Source: Seohaeicola_A nanhaiensis (GTDB lineage: Bacteria > Pseudomonadota > Alphaproteobacteria > Rhodobacterales > Rhodobacteraceae). From it: 64,000 nt of DNA. How positions within the stretch are numbered: position 1 is the stretch's first letter; the number at the start of each line of letters is the position of its first letter. Under the pieces are notes generated by a model. It ran no database searches. It had not been told where the DNA came from and saw only the letters and a list, made by a program, of their open reading frames with translations. Below are positions 51,131 through 59,413 of the stretch, piece by piece. The stretch covers positions 248,001 through 312,000 of the forward strand of contig NZ_JBHSGI010000002.1 of the NCBI RefSeq assembly GCF_042654245.1. Direction: 5' to 3'. The position numbers and the translations under genes were made by a program.

Positions 51131-51164
51131 GCGGGAGCCTCCCGAGGCTCCCGCAATTTTTTTT
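51131..51164 (+). terminator. Rho-independent terminator after the acyl-CoA ligase
   Basis: Perfect 10-bp stem GCGGGAGCCT (51131-51140) with AGGCTCCCGC (51145-51154), CCCG loop, then AA and eight T residues. One of the clearest intrinsic terminators in the window, 28 nt after the ligase stop. Confidence 0.95.
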
Positions 51165-51546
51165 GTTTCATTCGCTGGAATTGCGCAATTGGCGAATTCG
51201 CCGAGCTGTCGTTCGGTTTCCTTTGCCCTTTCAGCGGGATTGACGCCCTCGGGTTGAACCACGCGTTCAGCGGGACAGGGAGGATCGCAATGCGCAGCAA
51301 CGGCACGAACTCTACAATGATCTTGCATACCGATTAATCCCCTTTGCCGGGCACGACCGCCGCACGGAAGGGGAAGCCACCACGCGCTTTATGGTAGCGC
51401 TCGCAAGAAAACATTGCTCCATGCGGCAGGATCGCCCATGAATATGTTAACGGGAGGACAGAATCCGCAAAATGCGCATATGCATCGCCTTGGAGGGCGG
51501 AGCAAAATTGACCGACCGTGACTCGGAAATCTAGGGAGGAGAACCG
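51165..51546 (+). promoter_or_regulatory. Intergenic region with two abutting palindromes upstream of tctC
   Basis: This gene-free stretch should hold the tctCBA promoter. Two perfect 12-bp palindromes lie side by side: AATTGCGCAATT at 51179-51190 and GGCGAATTCGCC at 51191-51202, probable binding sites for one or two dimeric regulators. They are about 345 bp from tctC, so they may serve a distant promoter. The segment 51340-51540 shows a good ribosome-binding site (GGGAGG) before tctC but no confident -35/-10. No gene or regulator is encoded here. Confidence 0.45.
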
Positions 51547-52536
51547 ATGAACAGACGCAAAACCCTGAAGACGCTGGGCCTGGCCCTTGCGGCGACCGGA
51601 GCCCTTGGACTGGCTGCACCCGTCATGGCGGCGGATTACCCCGACCGGCCGATTACCTTCATTGTGCCATGGGGCGCAGGCGGCGGCACCGATGCCGTCG
51701 GACGGATGATCGCCTCGCTGCTGGAGAAGGATCTGGGCCAGCCCGTCAACGTTGTGAACCGCACCGGCGGTTCGGGCGTGGTGGGACACAGCGCCATCGC
51801 AACGGCAACGCCGGACGGATACACCATCGGGATTCCCACGGTCGAGATCGCGATGATGCACTGGGCGGGTCTGACCGATCTCACCTATGAAAACTTCACC
51901 GTCCTGGCGCAAGTCAACCTCGATCCGGGCGGTGTGATGGTGAGGGCGGATTCGCCCTATAAGACAGCCGCCGAACTGCTGGAAGCGATCAAGACCGGCG
52001 AGCCGTCGACCTTCAAGGGCTCGGGCACTGGCCAGGGCGGAATTTGGCATCTCGGCGCGGCCGGCTGGCTGCTGTCCGAGGGCGTCGATCCCAACAAGTC
52101 GCCCTGGGTTCCGTCGCAAGGCGCGGCCCCGGCCCTGCAGGATATGGTGGCCGGCGGCGTCGATTACGTCACCTCCTCGCTGCCGGAAGGGCGCGCGCTG
52201 ATCGAAGCGGGCGAGGTGCGTCCGCTGGCCACGATGGGCGCCGAACGGCTCGGTATCTTCCCGGACGTTCCGACCCTGAAGGAAGCCACCGGATCCGACT
52301 GGACCGTGGGTGCCTGGCGGATGATCGCCGGCCCGGCCGGACTGCCGGACGAGGTGACCGCCAAGCTGATCCCGGCCTTGGAAAAGGCCTATAACTCGGA
52401 CGAGTTCAAAGAGTTCATGACCGGGCGCGGCCTCGGCATGGTCTGGCGCCCGGGCCCCGAGGCTGCCGCTTACATGCAGAAGGCGGACGAGGATTTCGGC
52501 AAGGTCATGAAGGCCGCCGGTCTCACCGCCAACTGA
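51547..52536 (+). CDS. tctC: Tripartite tricarboxylate transporter substrate-binding protein TctC
   Basis: 329-aa TTT-family periplasmic protein. The signal has a double Arg (MNRRKTLKTLGLALAATGAL) and may be Tat or Sec; the mature start ADYPDRPITFIVPWGAGGGTDA is the family signature. CPDGYT-like ATPDGYTIGIPT and the MGAERL...FPDVPTLKEATG region are also typical. Ligand unknown (citrate, other carboxylates and aromatics occur). GGGAGGAG precedes the ATG. Confidence 0.93.
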   Translation: MNRRKTLKTLGLALAATGALGLAAPVMAADYPDRPITFIVPWGAGGGTDAVGRMIASLLEKDLGQPVNVVNRTGGSGVVGHSAIATATPDGYTIGIPTVEIAMMHWAGLTDLTYENFTVLAQVNLDPGGVMVRADSPYKTAAELLEAIKTGEPSTFKGSGTGQGGIWHLGAAGWLLSEGVDPNKSPWVPSQGAAPALQDMVAGGVDYVTSSLPEGRALIEAGEVRPLATMGAERLGIFPDVPTLKEATGSDWTVGAWRMIAGPAGLPDEVTAKLIPALEKAYNSDEFKEFMTGRGLGMVWRPGPEAAAYMQKADEDFGKVMKAAGLTAN

Positions 52537-52542
52537 CGCACG

Positions 52543-52574
52543 AACGCCCCGGAAAGGAAACTTTCCGGGGCGTT
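52543..52574 (+). terminator. Perfect 14-bp hairpin with GAAA loop between tctC and tctB
   Basis: AACGCCCCGGAAAG (52543-52556) and its exact complement (52561-52574) enclose a GAAA loop, an extra-stable GNRA tetraloop. It starts 7 nt after the tctC stop and is followed by only TTT, so partial termination or 3' protection of the tctC message is likely. Confidence 0.75.
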
Positions 52575-52608
52575 TGACACTGCATGGACTCCAGGGGGAG
52601 GCAATTCC

Positions 52609-53082
52609 GTGAAGGTCAACGACGCGATTTCGGGCGCCGTATTTCTGTTGCTTGCAGGCGCGGTTTTCTGGTTCACGAAGGATTTTCGCCAGATGCCCGG
52701 GCAGAACTACGGTGCATCCTTCTTTCCGCGCACGATCGCCAGTTTCATGGCCGGGCTCGGCCTTTTGCTTGTGGTGCGCGGGATACGAGCGGGCGGGCCC
52801 TGGGCGGTGCCTTTCGACTGGGTCAGCTCGCCCCACCACGTGTCGAACTTTCTCGTCGTGGTGGCGGTTCTGGTGTTCTACATCCTCGCCTCCGACTGGC
52901 TGGGCTTTCCCATTGCCGGCTTCGCTTCGCTGATGATCCTGTTGCTCTGGCTCCGCGGCCCGGCCCACTGGGTTCAGGCGATTGTTGTCTCGGTGATCTG
53001 CGTGATCGGCATGCAGGCCTTCTTCGGCGAAGTCCTGCGCGTACCCCTGCCCTGGGGCATTTTGCAGCCGGTGGCCTGGTAA
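52609..53082 (+). CDS. tctB: Tripartite tricarboxylate transporter small permease TctB
   Basis: 157-aa membrane protein with four hydrophobic helices and the family motif PGQNYGASFFPRTIA. GTG start at 52609 preceded by AGGGGGAGG. It supports the large permease TctA, whose gene begins one nucleotide after its stop. Confidence 0.9.
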   Translation: MKVNDAISGAVFLLLAGAVFWFTKDFRQMPGQNYGASFFPRTIASFMAGLGLLLVVRGIRAGGPWAVPFDWVSSPHHVSNFLVVVAVLVFYILASDWLGFPIAGFASLMILLLWLRGPAHWVQAIVVSVICVIGMQAFFGEVLRVPLPWGILQPVAW

Positions 53083-53083
53083 G

Positions 53084-54571
53084 ATGGAAACCTTCCTGAC
53101 CGCCCTGCCCCTGGTCTTCGATCCCTATGTCCTGATGGTCATCATTCTGTCAGGAATGTTCGGTCTGTTCATGGGCGCAGTTCCGGGGCTATCCGCCACC
53201 ATGGCAACGGCCTTGCTGGTGCCCGTCACCTTCTTCATGGACCCGGTGCCGGCACTGGCCGCCATCGTGACCGCAACGGCCATGGCGATTTTCGCGGGCG
53301 ACCTGCCCGGCGCGCTGTTGCGCATTCCCGGCACGCCCGCCTCGGCGGCCTACACCGACGAAGCCTTCGCACTCACCCGCAAGGGCAAGGCCGAACTGGC
53401 CCTCGGCACCGGTCTTGCCGCCGCGGTCATTGGCGGGCTGTTCGGATCGGCCGTGCTGATGTTCACTGCACCGATGCTGGCGCAGGTGGCGAAGAACTTC
53501 TCGTCCTACGAATATTTCTGGCTGGCCTGCCTGGGACTGACCTGCGCCGCCTTCATTTCCGGGTCGGATCCGGTAAAAGGCTCGATCTCGCTGTTGCTGG
53601 GTCTGCTGATCGCCACGATCGGCCTCGACCCGATGTCGGGCCAGGCGCGCTTTACTTTCGGGTCGGTCGAACTGATGGGCGGCGTCAGCTTCATCCCTGC
53701 GATGATCGGGATGTTCGCCCTGGCCGAGGTTCTGCGCGCCGTGACCGCAACCAAGCCGCAACCCGTGGTACCGCAGATGCCGATCGGCAACGTGTTCCGT
53801 GGCCTTGGCGGCGTGCTGGCGAAATACAAGCGCAACCTTCTGCGCGGCTCGGTGATCGGCGCCGCGGTCGGAGCGCTGCCGGGCGCCGGTTCGGATATCG
53901 CGGCCTGGATCTCCTATGCGGTCAGCAAGCGCTTTTCGAAGGAACCCGAGAAATTCGGCACTGGCCATATCGAGGGGCTGGTCGATGCCGGAGCCTCGAA
54001 CAATGCCGCGCTGGGGGGCACCTGGGTGCCGGCTCTTGTCTTCGGGATTCCCGGGGACTCGATCACCGCCATTGTGATCGGAGTTCTGTATCTGAAAGGC
54101 ATGAACCCGGGACCGACCGTCTTCCTGCAACAGCCCGAGCTGATCTACGCGATCTTCATCACCTTCTTCCTGGCGAACCTGCTGCTGCTGCCGCTGGGCT
54201 TTGCCGCGATCAAGGGGTCAAAACAACTGCTGCGGATGCACAGGATGGTACTGATGCCGGTGATCCTGATCTTTTGCATGGTCGGCACGTTTGCGATCAA
54301 CAATACCGTGTTCGGGATCGGTATTCTTCTGGTGCTGGGGCTGATCGCCTATCTGATGGAGGAACACGGATTTCCCATCGCCCCCGCGATCCTGGGGCTG
54401 GTGCTGGGGCCGCTGCTCGAGGATGCCTTCATGACCTCGATGATCAAGGGCAACGGCAATCTTCTCACTTTTTTCGAGCGGCCTATCGCGGCCGGTCTGG
54501 GCCTGGCCTGCATCCTGATCTGGACCTCGCCGCTGTGGAGCCGGCGAAGACGGCGGATGGCGGCGGAGTGA
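53084..54571 (+). CDS. tctA: Tripartite tricarboxylate transporter large permease TctA
   Basis: 495-aa permease with about 10-12 hydrophobic helices. Signature pieces are GAVPGLSATMATALLVPVTF, LPGALLRIPGTPASAAYTDEAFALTRKGKAELALG and GALPGAGSDIAAWISYAVSKRFSKEPEKFGTG. These are the two conserved half-helix loops of the family. It ends 18 nt from the convergent DUF465 gene. Confidence 0.93.
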   Translation: METFLTALPLVFDPYVLMVIILSGMFGLFMGAVPGLSATMATALLVPVTFFMDPVPALAAIVTATAMAIFAGDLPGALLRIPGTPASAAYTDEAFALTRKGKAELALGTGLAAAVIGGLFGSAVLMFTAPMLAQVAKNFSSYEYFWLACLGLTCAAFISGSDPVKGSISLLLGLLIATIGLDPMSGQARFTFGSVELMGGVSFIPAMIGMFALAEVLRAVTATKPQPVVPQMPIGNVFRGLGGVLAKYKRNLLRGSVIGAAVGALPGAGSDIAAWISYAVSKRFSKEPEKFGTGHIEGLVDAGASNNAALGGTWVPALVFGIPGDSITAIVIGVLYLKGMNPGPTVFLQQPELIYAIFITFFLANLLLLPLGFAAIKGSKQLLRMHRMVLMPVILIFCMVGTFAINNTVFGIGILLVLGLIAYLMEEHGFPIAPAILGLVLGPLLEDAFMTSMIKGNGNLLTFFERPIAAGLGLACILIWTSPLWSRRRRRMAAE

Positions 54572-54589
54572 TCCGCCGCCAGCGCGCAG

Positions 54590-54826
54590 TCAGTCGAACA
54601 TGCGAACGATCTCGTCCTTGAGATGCGCCCGCTTCTTGCGCAACTCGGTCTCGGCCAGCTGATCCATCGGCTCCACGTTGGTCTCGGCACGATGAACGGC
54701 TCGGTTGACCTCGTGATATTCGTCGGCAAGGCGCGCGAAATGCGGATTTGACGCTTTCAATTCCTGGATCTTCGCGGCCTTGTCAGGGAATTCCTCGTGC
54801 AGTTCGTGCGGGGTGTGTTGCGACAT
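54590..54826 (-). CDS. DUF465 (YdcH-like) small coiled-coil protein
   Basis: 78 aa, highly charged helix-loop-helix protein of the DUF465 family (FPDKAAKIQELKASNPHFARLADEYHEVNRAVHRAE). Function is not established. A perfect FnrL-type box lies 58 bp upstream of its start on the same strand, so it is probably induced at low oxygen. GGAGAC precedes the ATG. Confidence 0.88.
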   Translation of the reverse strand: MSQHTPHELHEEFPDKAAKIQELKASNPHFARLADEYHEVNRAVHRAETNVEPMDQLAETELRKKRAHLKDEIVRMFD

Positions 54827-54883
54827 TTGGTGTCTCCTGAAGTTACATTCACCCCTCGCTATCGCCTGTTACCACGACCGGCA

Positions 54884-54897
54884 TTGACGCGGATCAA
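54884..54897 (-). promoter_or_regulatory. FnrL-type box upstream of the DUF465 gene
   Basis: TTGACGCGGATCAA fits the FNR/FnrL palindrome TTGA(T/C)-N4-ATCAA exactly. It lies 58-71 bp upstream of the DUF465 ATG at 54826. The nrdJ gene ends at 54929 on the other side, so the only promoter the box can serve is that of DUF465. Confidence 0.75.
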
Positions 54898-54928
54898 GTG
54901 GCAAGGCGTTTGTCGGGTATGATCAACC

Positions 54929-57424
54929 TCATCCGCACTTGGAATGGCCGCAGGAGGCACAGGTCATGCAGCCTTCGACCATGCGCATTTCGTATTGGCC
55001 GCAGGACGGGCAGGCCTTGCCGCGGGGAGCATCCAGGTTCACGACCTTCGCCTGGGGGTCGGTTTTCAGGCCCATTCCCTCGCCGGCGATGAAGCCTATG
55101 TCGATCATGTGACGCTCGATGACGCCGCCGATGGCAGCGAGGATCGAGGGGATGTATTTGCCGTTCATCCAGGCCCCGCCGCGGGGGTCGAAGACGGCCT
55201 TCAGTTCCTCCACCACAAAACTCACGTCGCCGCCGCGGCGGAACACGGCGGAGATCATTCGGGTCAGCGCCACGGTCCAGGCAAAATGCTCCATGTTCTT
55301 GGAGTTGATGAAGACTTCGAAGGGGCGGCGGTGGCCGGCAAGCACGATGTCGTTGATGGTGATGTAAAGCGCGTGTTCGCTGTCGGGCCATTTCACCTTG
55401 TAGGTCTGCCCTTCCAGCGCCTGCGGGCGGTCAAGCGGGTCGGACATGTAGATGACGTCGCCGTGTGGGGTGAGGGGTTCAGCGGGGGAGGTGGTGATGA
55501 CTTCGGGGGCGGGGTTGGGATCAAGAAGCTCCGCCAAGGGCACTTCCATAGCTTTGGCGATCTTATCGAGCGTCGAAACCTTGGGGCTTTCCGACCTGCC
55601 TTTAAGTATATCGTAGATTGCCGTCGCGTTCAGACCTGCCGCGCGAGCAAGTTCGGCAGCATTGGTGCCCTTAGTCTGCATCAGCCGCTTTAGCTTCTCG
55701 ATCAGAGATTCTGCCTGAGGTCTCTTCTCCTCCGCCACACTCAATACACTCCCCGTCACCTCGTTCGGCCGATAGGTCGTGCATCCCTTGCACCCCGTAT
55801 CCCAGGCCAGCATGTAGACGTCCTTGAAGTCCTCGAATGAGATATCCTCGGCGCAGTTGATCGTCTTGGAAATCGACGAATCCACCCATTTCTGCGCCGC
55901 CGCCTGCATTTTGACGTGGTCCGTGGGCGCCAGCGTCTGGGCGTTGACGAAGTGGTCGGGCAGCTCCGCGTCGCCCTTCAGCTCGCGCCACATCTGGACG
56001 GCGTAGTCGACCACCTCTTCCTCGGTCCGTGTGCCGTCCTTTTGCTGCACCTTGCGGGTGTAGGCATAGGCGAACACCGGTTCGATCCCGCTGGAGACGT
56101 TCCCGGCATAAAGCGAGATCGTCCCAGTCGGGGCGATCGAGGTCAGCAGCGCGTTGCGGATACCGTGTTTGCGGATCGCGTCGCGCACGTCTTCGTCCAT
56201 GTTGCGCATGTTGCCCGAGGCGAGGAACTTCTCCGGATCGAACAGCGGAAAGGCGCCCTTTTCCTGTGCCAGCGCCGCCGAGGCGAGATAGGCCGCCCGT
56301 GCGATGGCCTTCAGCCAGCGCTCCGTCTGTGCGGCTGCCTCGTCCGACCCATAGCGCAGACCGGTCATCAGCAAGGCGTCCGCGAGCCCCGTGACGCCAA
56401 GGCCGATCCGCCGCTTGGCCTGCGCCTCGGCCAGTTGCTGGGGCAGCGGGAATTTCGAGACGTCCACCACGTTGTCCATCATCCGCACCGCAGTGGCGAC
56501 CAGATCGGTCAGCGCCCCCTCGTCCAGCGCAGCCTCAGACCCGAAGGGATCAGAGACCAGCCGGGCCAGGTTGATCGACCCCAGAAGGCAGGCGCCATAG
56601 GGCGGCAGGGGCTGTTCGCCGCAGGGATTGGTGGCGGCGATGGTCTCAACGTAATTCAGGTTGTTGGCCGCGTTGATACGGTCGATGAAGATCACACCCG
56701 GCTCGGCGTAATCGTAGGTCGCCCGCATGATCCGGTTCCACAGGTCCCGTGCCTGCAAGGTGCGGTAGACCTTGCCGTCGAACACCAATTCCCATGGACC
56801 GTCGGCTTTGACTGCCGCCATGAAAGCATCGGTCACCAGCACCGAGAGGTTGAACATGCGCAGACGGGCGGCATCGGACTTGGCTGTGATGAACGCCTCG
56901 ATATCCGGGTGATCGCAGCGCATGGTCGCCATCATGGCCCCCCGGCGCGATCCGGCGGACATGATGGTGCGGCACATGGCGTCCCAGACATCCATGAAGG
57001 ACAGGGGGCCCGAGGCATCCGCAGCCACGCCCGATACCGCTGCGCCCTTCGGGCGAATGGTCGAGAAGTCATAGCCGATGCCGCCGCCCTGCTGCATCGT
57101 CAGCGCAGCCTCTTTCAGCATCTCGAAGATGCCGCCCATGCTGTCGGGGATGGTTCCCATGACGAAGCAGTTGAACAGTGTCACCTGCCGGGCTGTTCCG
57201 GCCCCGGCGGTGATGCGGCCGGCGGGAAGAAACTTGAAGTCCTCCAGCGCGGTATAGAATCGGTCTTCCCAGGCCTGCGGATCAGTCTCGACCCGCGCCA
57301 CGTCGCGCGCGATTCGCCGCCAGGTGTCCTCGACACTGCCATCGATCGGCGTGCCATCCGCCTGCTTGAAGCGGTATTTCATGTCCCAGATTTGTTCTGC
57401 GATGGGAGCGGCGAAGCGGGTCAT
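54929..57424 (-). CDS. nrdJ: Adenosylcobalamin-dependent ribonucleotide reductase (class II) with an inserted HTH domain
   Basis: 831-aa class II ribonucleotide reductase making dNTP precursors with or without oxygen. Redox/thiyl cysteines correspond to Cys86 (LFNCFV), Cys268 (NPCGE) and Cys279; the spacing 268-279 matches the Thermotoga enzyme. The C-terminus carries the TSCPD-type domain (about 655-790) and redox-active CxxC pairs (CPSC, CASC). Between the barrel and the TSCPD domain, residues about 573-635 form a complete XRE-type helix-turn-helix (LARAAGLNATAIYDILKGRS), unusual for NrdJ and encoded by lower-GC DNA. It makes the protein about 70 residues longer than usual. No cobalamin riboswitch was recognised in the 133-bp upstream region. 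Confidence 0.95.
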   Translation of the reverse strand: MTRFAAPIAEQIWDMKYRFKQADGTPIDGSVEDTWRRIARDVARVETDPQAWEDRFYTALEDFKFLPAGRITAGAGTARQVTLFNCFVMGTIPDSMGGIFEMLKEAALTMQQGGGIGYDFSTIRPKGAAVSGVAADASGPLSFMDVWDAMCRTIMSAGSRRGAMMATMRCDHPDIEAFITAKSDAARLRMFNLSVLVTDAFMAAVKADGPWELVFDGKVYRTLQARDLWNRIMRATYDYAEPGVIFIDRINAANNLNYVETIAATNPCGEQPLPPYGACLLGSINLARLVSDPFGSEAALDEGALTDLVATAVRMMDNVVDVSKFPLPQQLAEAQAKRRIGLGVTGLADALLMTGLRYGSDEAAAQTERWLKAIARAAYLASAALAQEKGAFPLFDPEKFLASGNMRNMDEDVRDAIRKHGIRNALLTSIAPTGTISLYAGNVSSGIEPVFAYAYTRKVQQKDGTRTEEEVVDYAVQMWRELKGDAELPDHFVNAQTLAPTDHVKMQAAAQKWVDSSISKTINCAEDISFEDFKDVYMLAWDTGCKGCTTYRPNEVTGSVLSVAEEKRPQAESLIEKLKRLMQTKGTNAAELARAAGLNATAIYDILKGRSESPKVSTLDKIAKAMEVPLAELLDPNPAPEVITTSPAEPLTPHGDVIYMSDPLDRPQALEGQTYKVKWPDSEHALYITINDIVLAGHRRPFEVFINSKNMEHFAWTVALTRMISAVFRRGGDVSFVVEELKAVFDPRGGAWMNGKYIPSILAAIGGVIERHMIDIGFIAGEGMGLKTDPQAKVVNLDAPRGKACPSCGQYEMRMVEGCMTCASCGHSKCG

Positions 57425-57504
57425 GGATCAGCCTGTCTGACTTCGGGGCGCGGAAGCGCCAGCTTACCCGATCACCGGCCGCCCGTCCAGATAGCTACAA
57501 TCCC

Positions 57505-57532
57505 TTGAAGCTGCAGGTAAAAGGCATACCAT
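57505..57532 (+). promoter_or_regulatory. Possible promoter of the DUF1489 gene
   Basis: TTGAAG at 57505-57510 and TACCAT at 57527-57532 with a 16-nt spacer precede the GTG at 57558. The region is shared with the divergent nrdJ gene. Weak -10 match. Confidence 0.35.
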
Positions 57533-57557
57533 ATAGGCCGGGACTGGGGACGACTCT

Positions 57558-57992
57558 GTGGATAAGTTCGTACATCTGATCAAGCTCTCGGTTGGCACCG
57601 ACAGCGTCGAGGACCTGGCCGCCTGGCAGGAGATGCGCCGCCGTAGCGTTTACCGGGACGGCCTGAACCGGCACGTGACCCGCATGTGGCCCAAGCGCGA
57701 GGCGGAGGTCCTGAATGGCGGTTCCATCTATTGGGTCATCAAAGGACTGGTTCAGGCGCGACAGAGGATCGTCCGGCTGGACGAGGTGACCGGTGACGAT
57801 GGTATCAGGCGCTGTGCGATCGTTATCGATCCCGAGCTGATCCTGACGCAGACCGCCCAGAAGCGGCCGTTCCAGGGGTGGCGCTATCTCTCGCCTGCCG
57901 ACGCTCCGCCCGATCTTCCCAGACGCCGCGCGCACGAAGAAGCGCTGCCGGAAGATCTGAACCGCGCGCTTGCGGAAATTGGCGTCCTTTAG
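57558..57992 (+). CDS. DUF1489 family protein
   Basis: 144-aa protein of a family nearly restricted to alphaproteobacteria: VHLIKLSVGTDSVEDLAAWQ, HVTRMWPKREAEVLNGGSIYWVIKG and PFQGWRYLSPADAPPDLP are conserved blocks. Cytosolic, function unknown. GTG start at 57558 gives MDKFVHLIKL, close to the usual family N-terminus. Divergent from nrdJ, followed 71 nt later by trxC. Confidence 0.9.
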   Translation: MDKFVHLIKLSVGTDSVEDLAAWQEMRRRSVYRDGLNRHVTRMWPKREAEVLNGGSIYWVIKGLVQARQRIVRLDEVTGDDGIRRCAIVIDPELILTQTAQKRPFQGWRYLSPADAPPDLPRRRAHEEALPEDLNRALAEIGVL

Positions 57993-58063
57993 CCGGTTCA
58001 GCAGGATTGCAGGAGCCGGCTACCGCCCTATATATCTTGCTATTGGAATGTGATGAGGCTGCC

Positions 58064-58501
58064 ATGACTGCGGTGAAACTGACGTGCCCGGATTGCGAAC
58101 AAGGCAACCGATTACCAATCGAGAAACTTGGCGCAAACCCGCGCTGCGGCACCTGCGGGGCGCCGCTGATGTGGGACAAGCCGAAGGAAGTTTCGCTGGC
58201 CTGGCTGCAAAAGGCGCAGGCACGCGACGAGGTGCCACTGGTTGTGGACTTCTGGGCTGCCTGGTGCGGGCCGTGCCGGATGATGGCCCCCGAATTTGCC
58301 AAGGCCGCATCAGCCCTGAAGGGGCGCGCGCGGTTCGTCAAACTGGACACCGAGGCGCATCCGCAGGCCGGCAGTCGTTATGGCATTCGCGGTATCCCGC
58401 TTCTGGCCACTTTCAAGGGTGGACGCGAGACGGCGCGGCAGGCCGGCGCGATGCCGGCAGCGGGGATCGTTGACTGGCTGAAAGGCAGCGGTGTGGCCTG
58501 A
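58064..58501 (+). CDS. trxC: Thioredoxin 2 (TrxC) with zinc finger
   Basis: 145-aa thioredoxin. The N-terminal zinc site is two CxxC pairs (LTCPDCEQG, CGTC); the redox centre is FWAAWCGPCRMMAPE, and the cis-Pro is in IRGIPLLATFKGG. It reduces protein disulfides, typically under oxidative stress. The ATG at 58064 begins the conserved N-terminus; longer readings in the same frame run into the DUF1489 gene. Confidence 0.93.
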   Translation: MTAVKLTCPDCEQGNRLPIEKLGANPRCGTCGAPLMWDKPKEVSLAWLQKAQARDEVPLVVDFWAAWCGPCRMMAPEFAKAASALKGRARFVKLDTEAHPQAGSRYGIRGIPLLATFKGGRETARQAGAMPAAGIVDWLKGSGVA

Positions 58502-58539
58502 CTGGTCGAAATGACGCAGGCCACCACACATTCCAATAC

Positions 58540-58567
58540 TTGCATATTTATTGCTTATCCCTATCTA
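58540..58567 (+). promoter_or_regulatory. Promoter of the DUF2892 gene
   Basis: TTGCAT at 58540-58545 and TATCTA at 58562-58567 with a 16-nt spacer, 51 nt before the ATG at 58618, in a locally AT-rich stretch. Confidence 0.5.
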
Positions 58568-58617
58568 GAAGACAGGCGGGCAGGATTGGCCGGCCGCTTC
58601 AAGTCGGGAGAGATTTC

Positions 58618-58821
58618 ATGACGGTTGATACTGCAGTCCTCAGGTTTGCGGGCGTGATGGTCCTGCTCAGCGTTGCGCTGACGGTATGGGTGTCGCCACT
58701 GTTCGTCTGGTTCACCGTGTTCATCGGATTGAACCTGCTTCAATCGTCCTTCACCGGGTTCTGCCCAGCTGCAACCGTCTTCCGCAAGCTTGGCGTGAAG
58801 ACGGGCTGCGCGTTTCAGTAA
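58618..58821 (+). CDS. DUF2892 (YgaP-type) small membrane protein
   Basis: 67 aa, two hydrophobic helices with the family pattern LRFAGVMVLLSVALTVWVSP ... WFTVFIGLNLLQSSFTGFCPAATVFRKLGVKTGCAF. The Cys residues and CPA motif are as in the membrane part of YgaP, where it accompanies a rhodanese; here it stands alone. GGGAGAG precedes the ATG at 58618. An upstream in-frame ATG at 58540 lies in the promoter. Confidence 0.88.
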   Translation: MTVDTAVLRFAGVMVLLSVALTVWVSPLFVWFTVFIGLNLLQSSFTGFCPAATVFRKLGVKTGCAFQ

Positions 58822-58925
58822 GCGCCCTATCGCGCTGGCCGGTGGGGGGGAGCGGTTGCGATTGGCGTGCGGAAACCGCTGATCTCTTATCGCGCGATCT
58901 GTGACGCGTAATCGGGACATATCAA

Positions 58926-58953
58926 GGGCGGGCCTGAAAGAACAGGCCCGCCC
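58926..58953. terminator. GC hairpin between convergent genes
   Basis: GGGCGGGCCTG at 58926-58936 pairs perfectly with 58943-58953 (11 bp, 6-nt loop). It lies between the DUF2892 gene and the 3' end of the minus-strand periplasmic protein gene and may end either transcript, although U-tracts are poor on both sides. Confidence 0.55.
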
Positions 58954-58975
58954 GCAAAAATCGGTCAGACGGCGG

Positions 58976-59413
58976 TCACGAACGGTCGTCTACCACCAGG
59001 GTCACCTTGTTGGATCCCTCAACCTGAACCATGACGACGTCGTCGGGCGTGAAGCTTTCGGCCTGCAGGGCGCCGCTCAGTTCCGGGTTTGCTTCGATGG
59101 CGACACGCGCTGCCTCAGCGTCGGCCTTTGTGTCGGTCAGTGCAGTGTCCAGCGCGGCGGAGTTCTCGGCACCTTCACCTTTCAGCTCGCTCAGTTTCAC
59201 GATATCGACCATCGGAGCGCTACCGAGGCCCGAGATTTCGCTGGCCCAGTTGGCGCTGTCGCTCTTGCCGTTCTTCAGCTCAGACATCAGGCTGCCGTGG
59301 GTGGCGACGGCCGCGCTGCCTTGAGCGGCGGCGTTCGGCTTCATCGTTTCCGCGTAGGAGGCGGTGCCAAGGGTTGCTGCAAGAGCGACGGCGGTAAGAA
59401 TGGTCCGTTTCAT
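58976..59413 (-). CDS. Small periplasmic protein, unknown function
   Basis: 145 aa with a clear Sec signal (MKRTILTAVALAATLGTASYA, cleavage before ETMKP). The mature part is acidic, Ala/Ser/Glu-rich and has the ordered pieces VDIVKLSELKGEGAENSAAL and SFTPDDVVMVQVEGSNKVTLVVDDR. I do not recognise a family beyond short secreted proteins found in Rhodobacterales. GGAGT precedes the ATG. The 313-bp upstream region is otherwise gene-free. Confidence 0.78.
   Translation of the reverse strand: MKRTILTAVALAATLGTASYAETMKPNAAAQGSAAVATHGSLMSELKNGKSDSANWASEISGLGSAPMVDIVKLSELKGEGAENSAALDTALTDTKADAEAARVAIEANPELSGALQAESFTPDDVVMVQVEGSNKVTLVVDDRS

Noticed and set aside
57425..57557. Cobalamin riboswitch or NrdR box before nrdJ
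   Set aside because: The gap is only 133 bp, no B12-box was recognised and CATACCATATAGG is a poor match to NrdR boxes.
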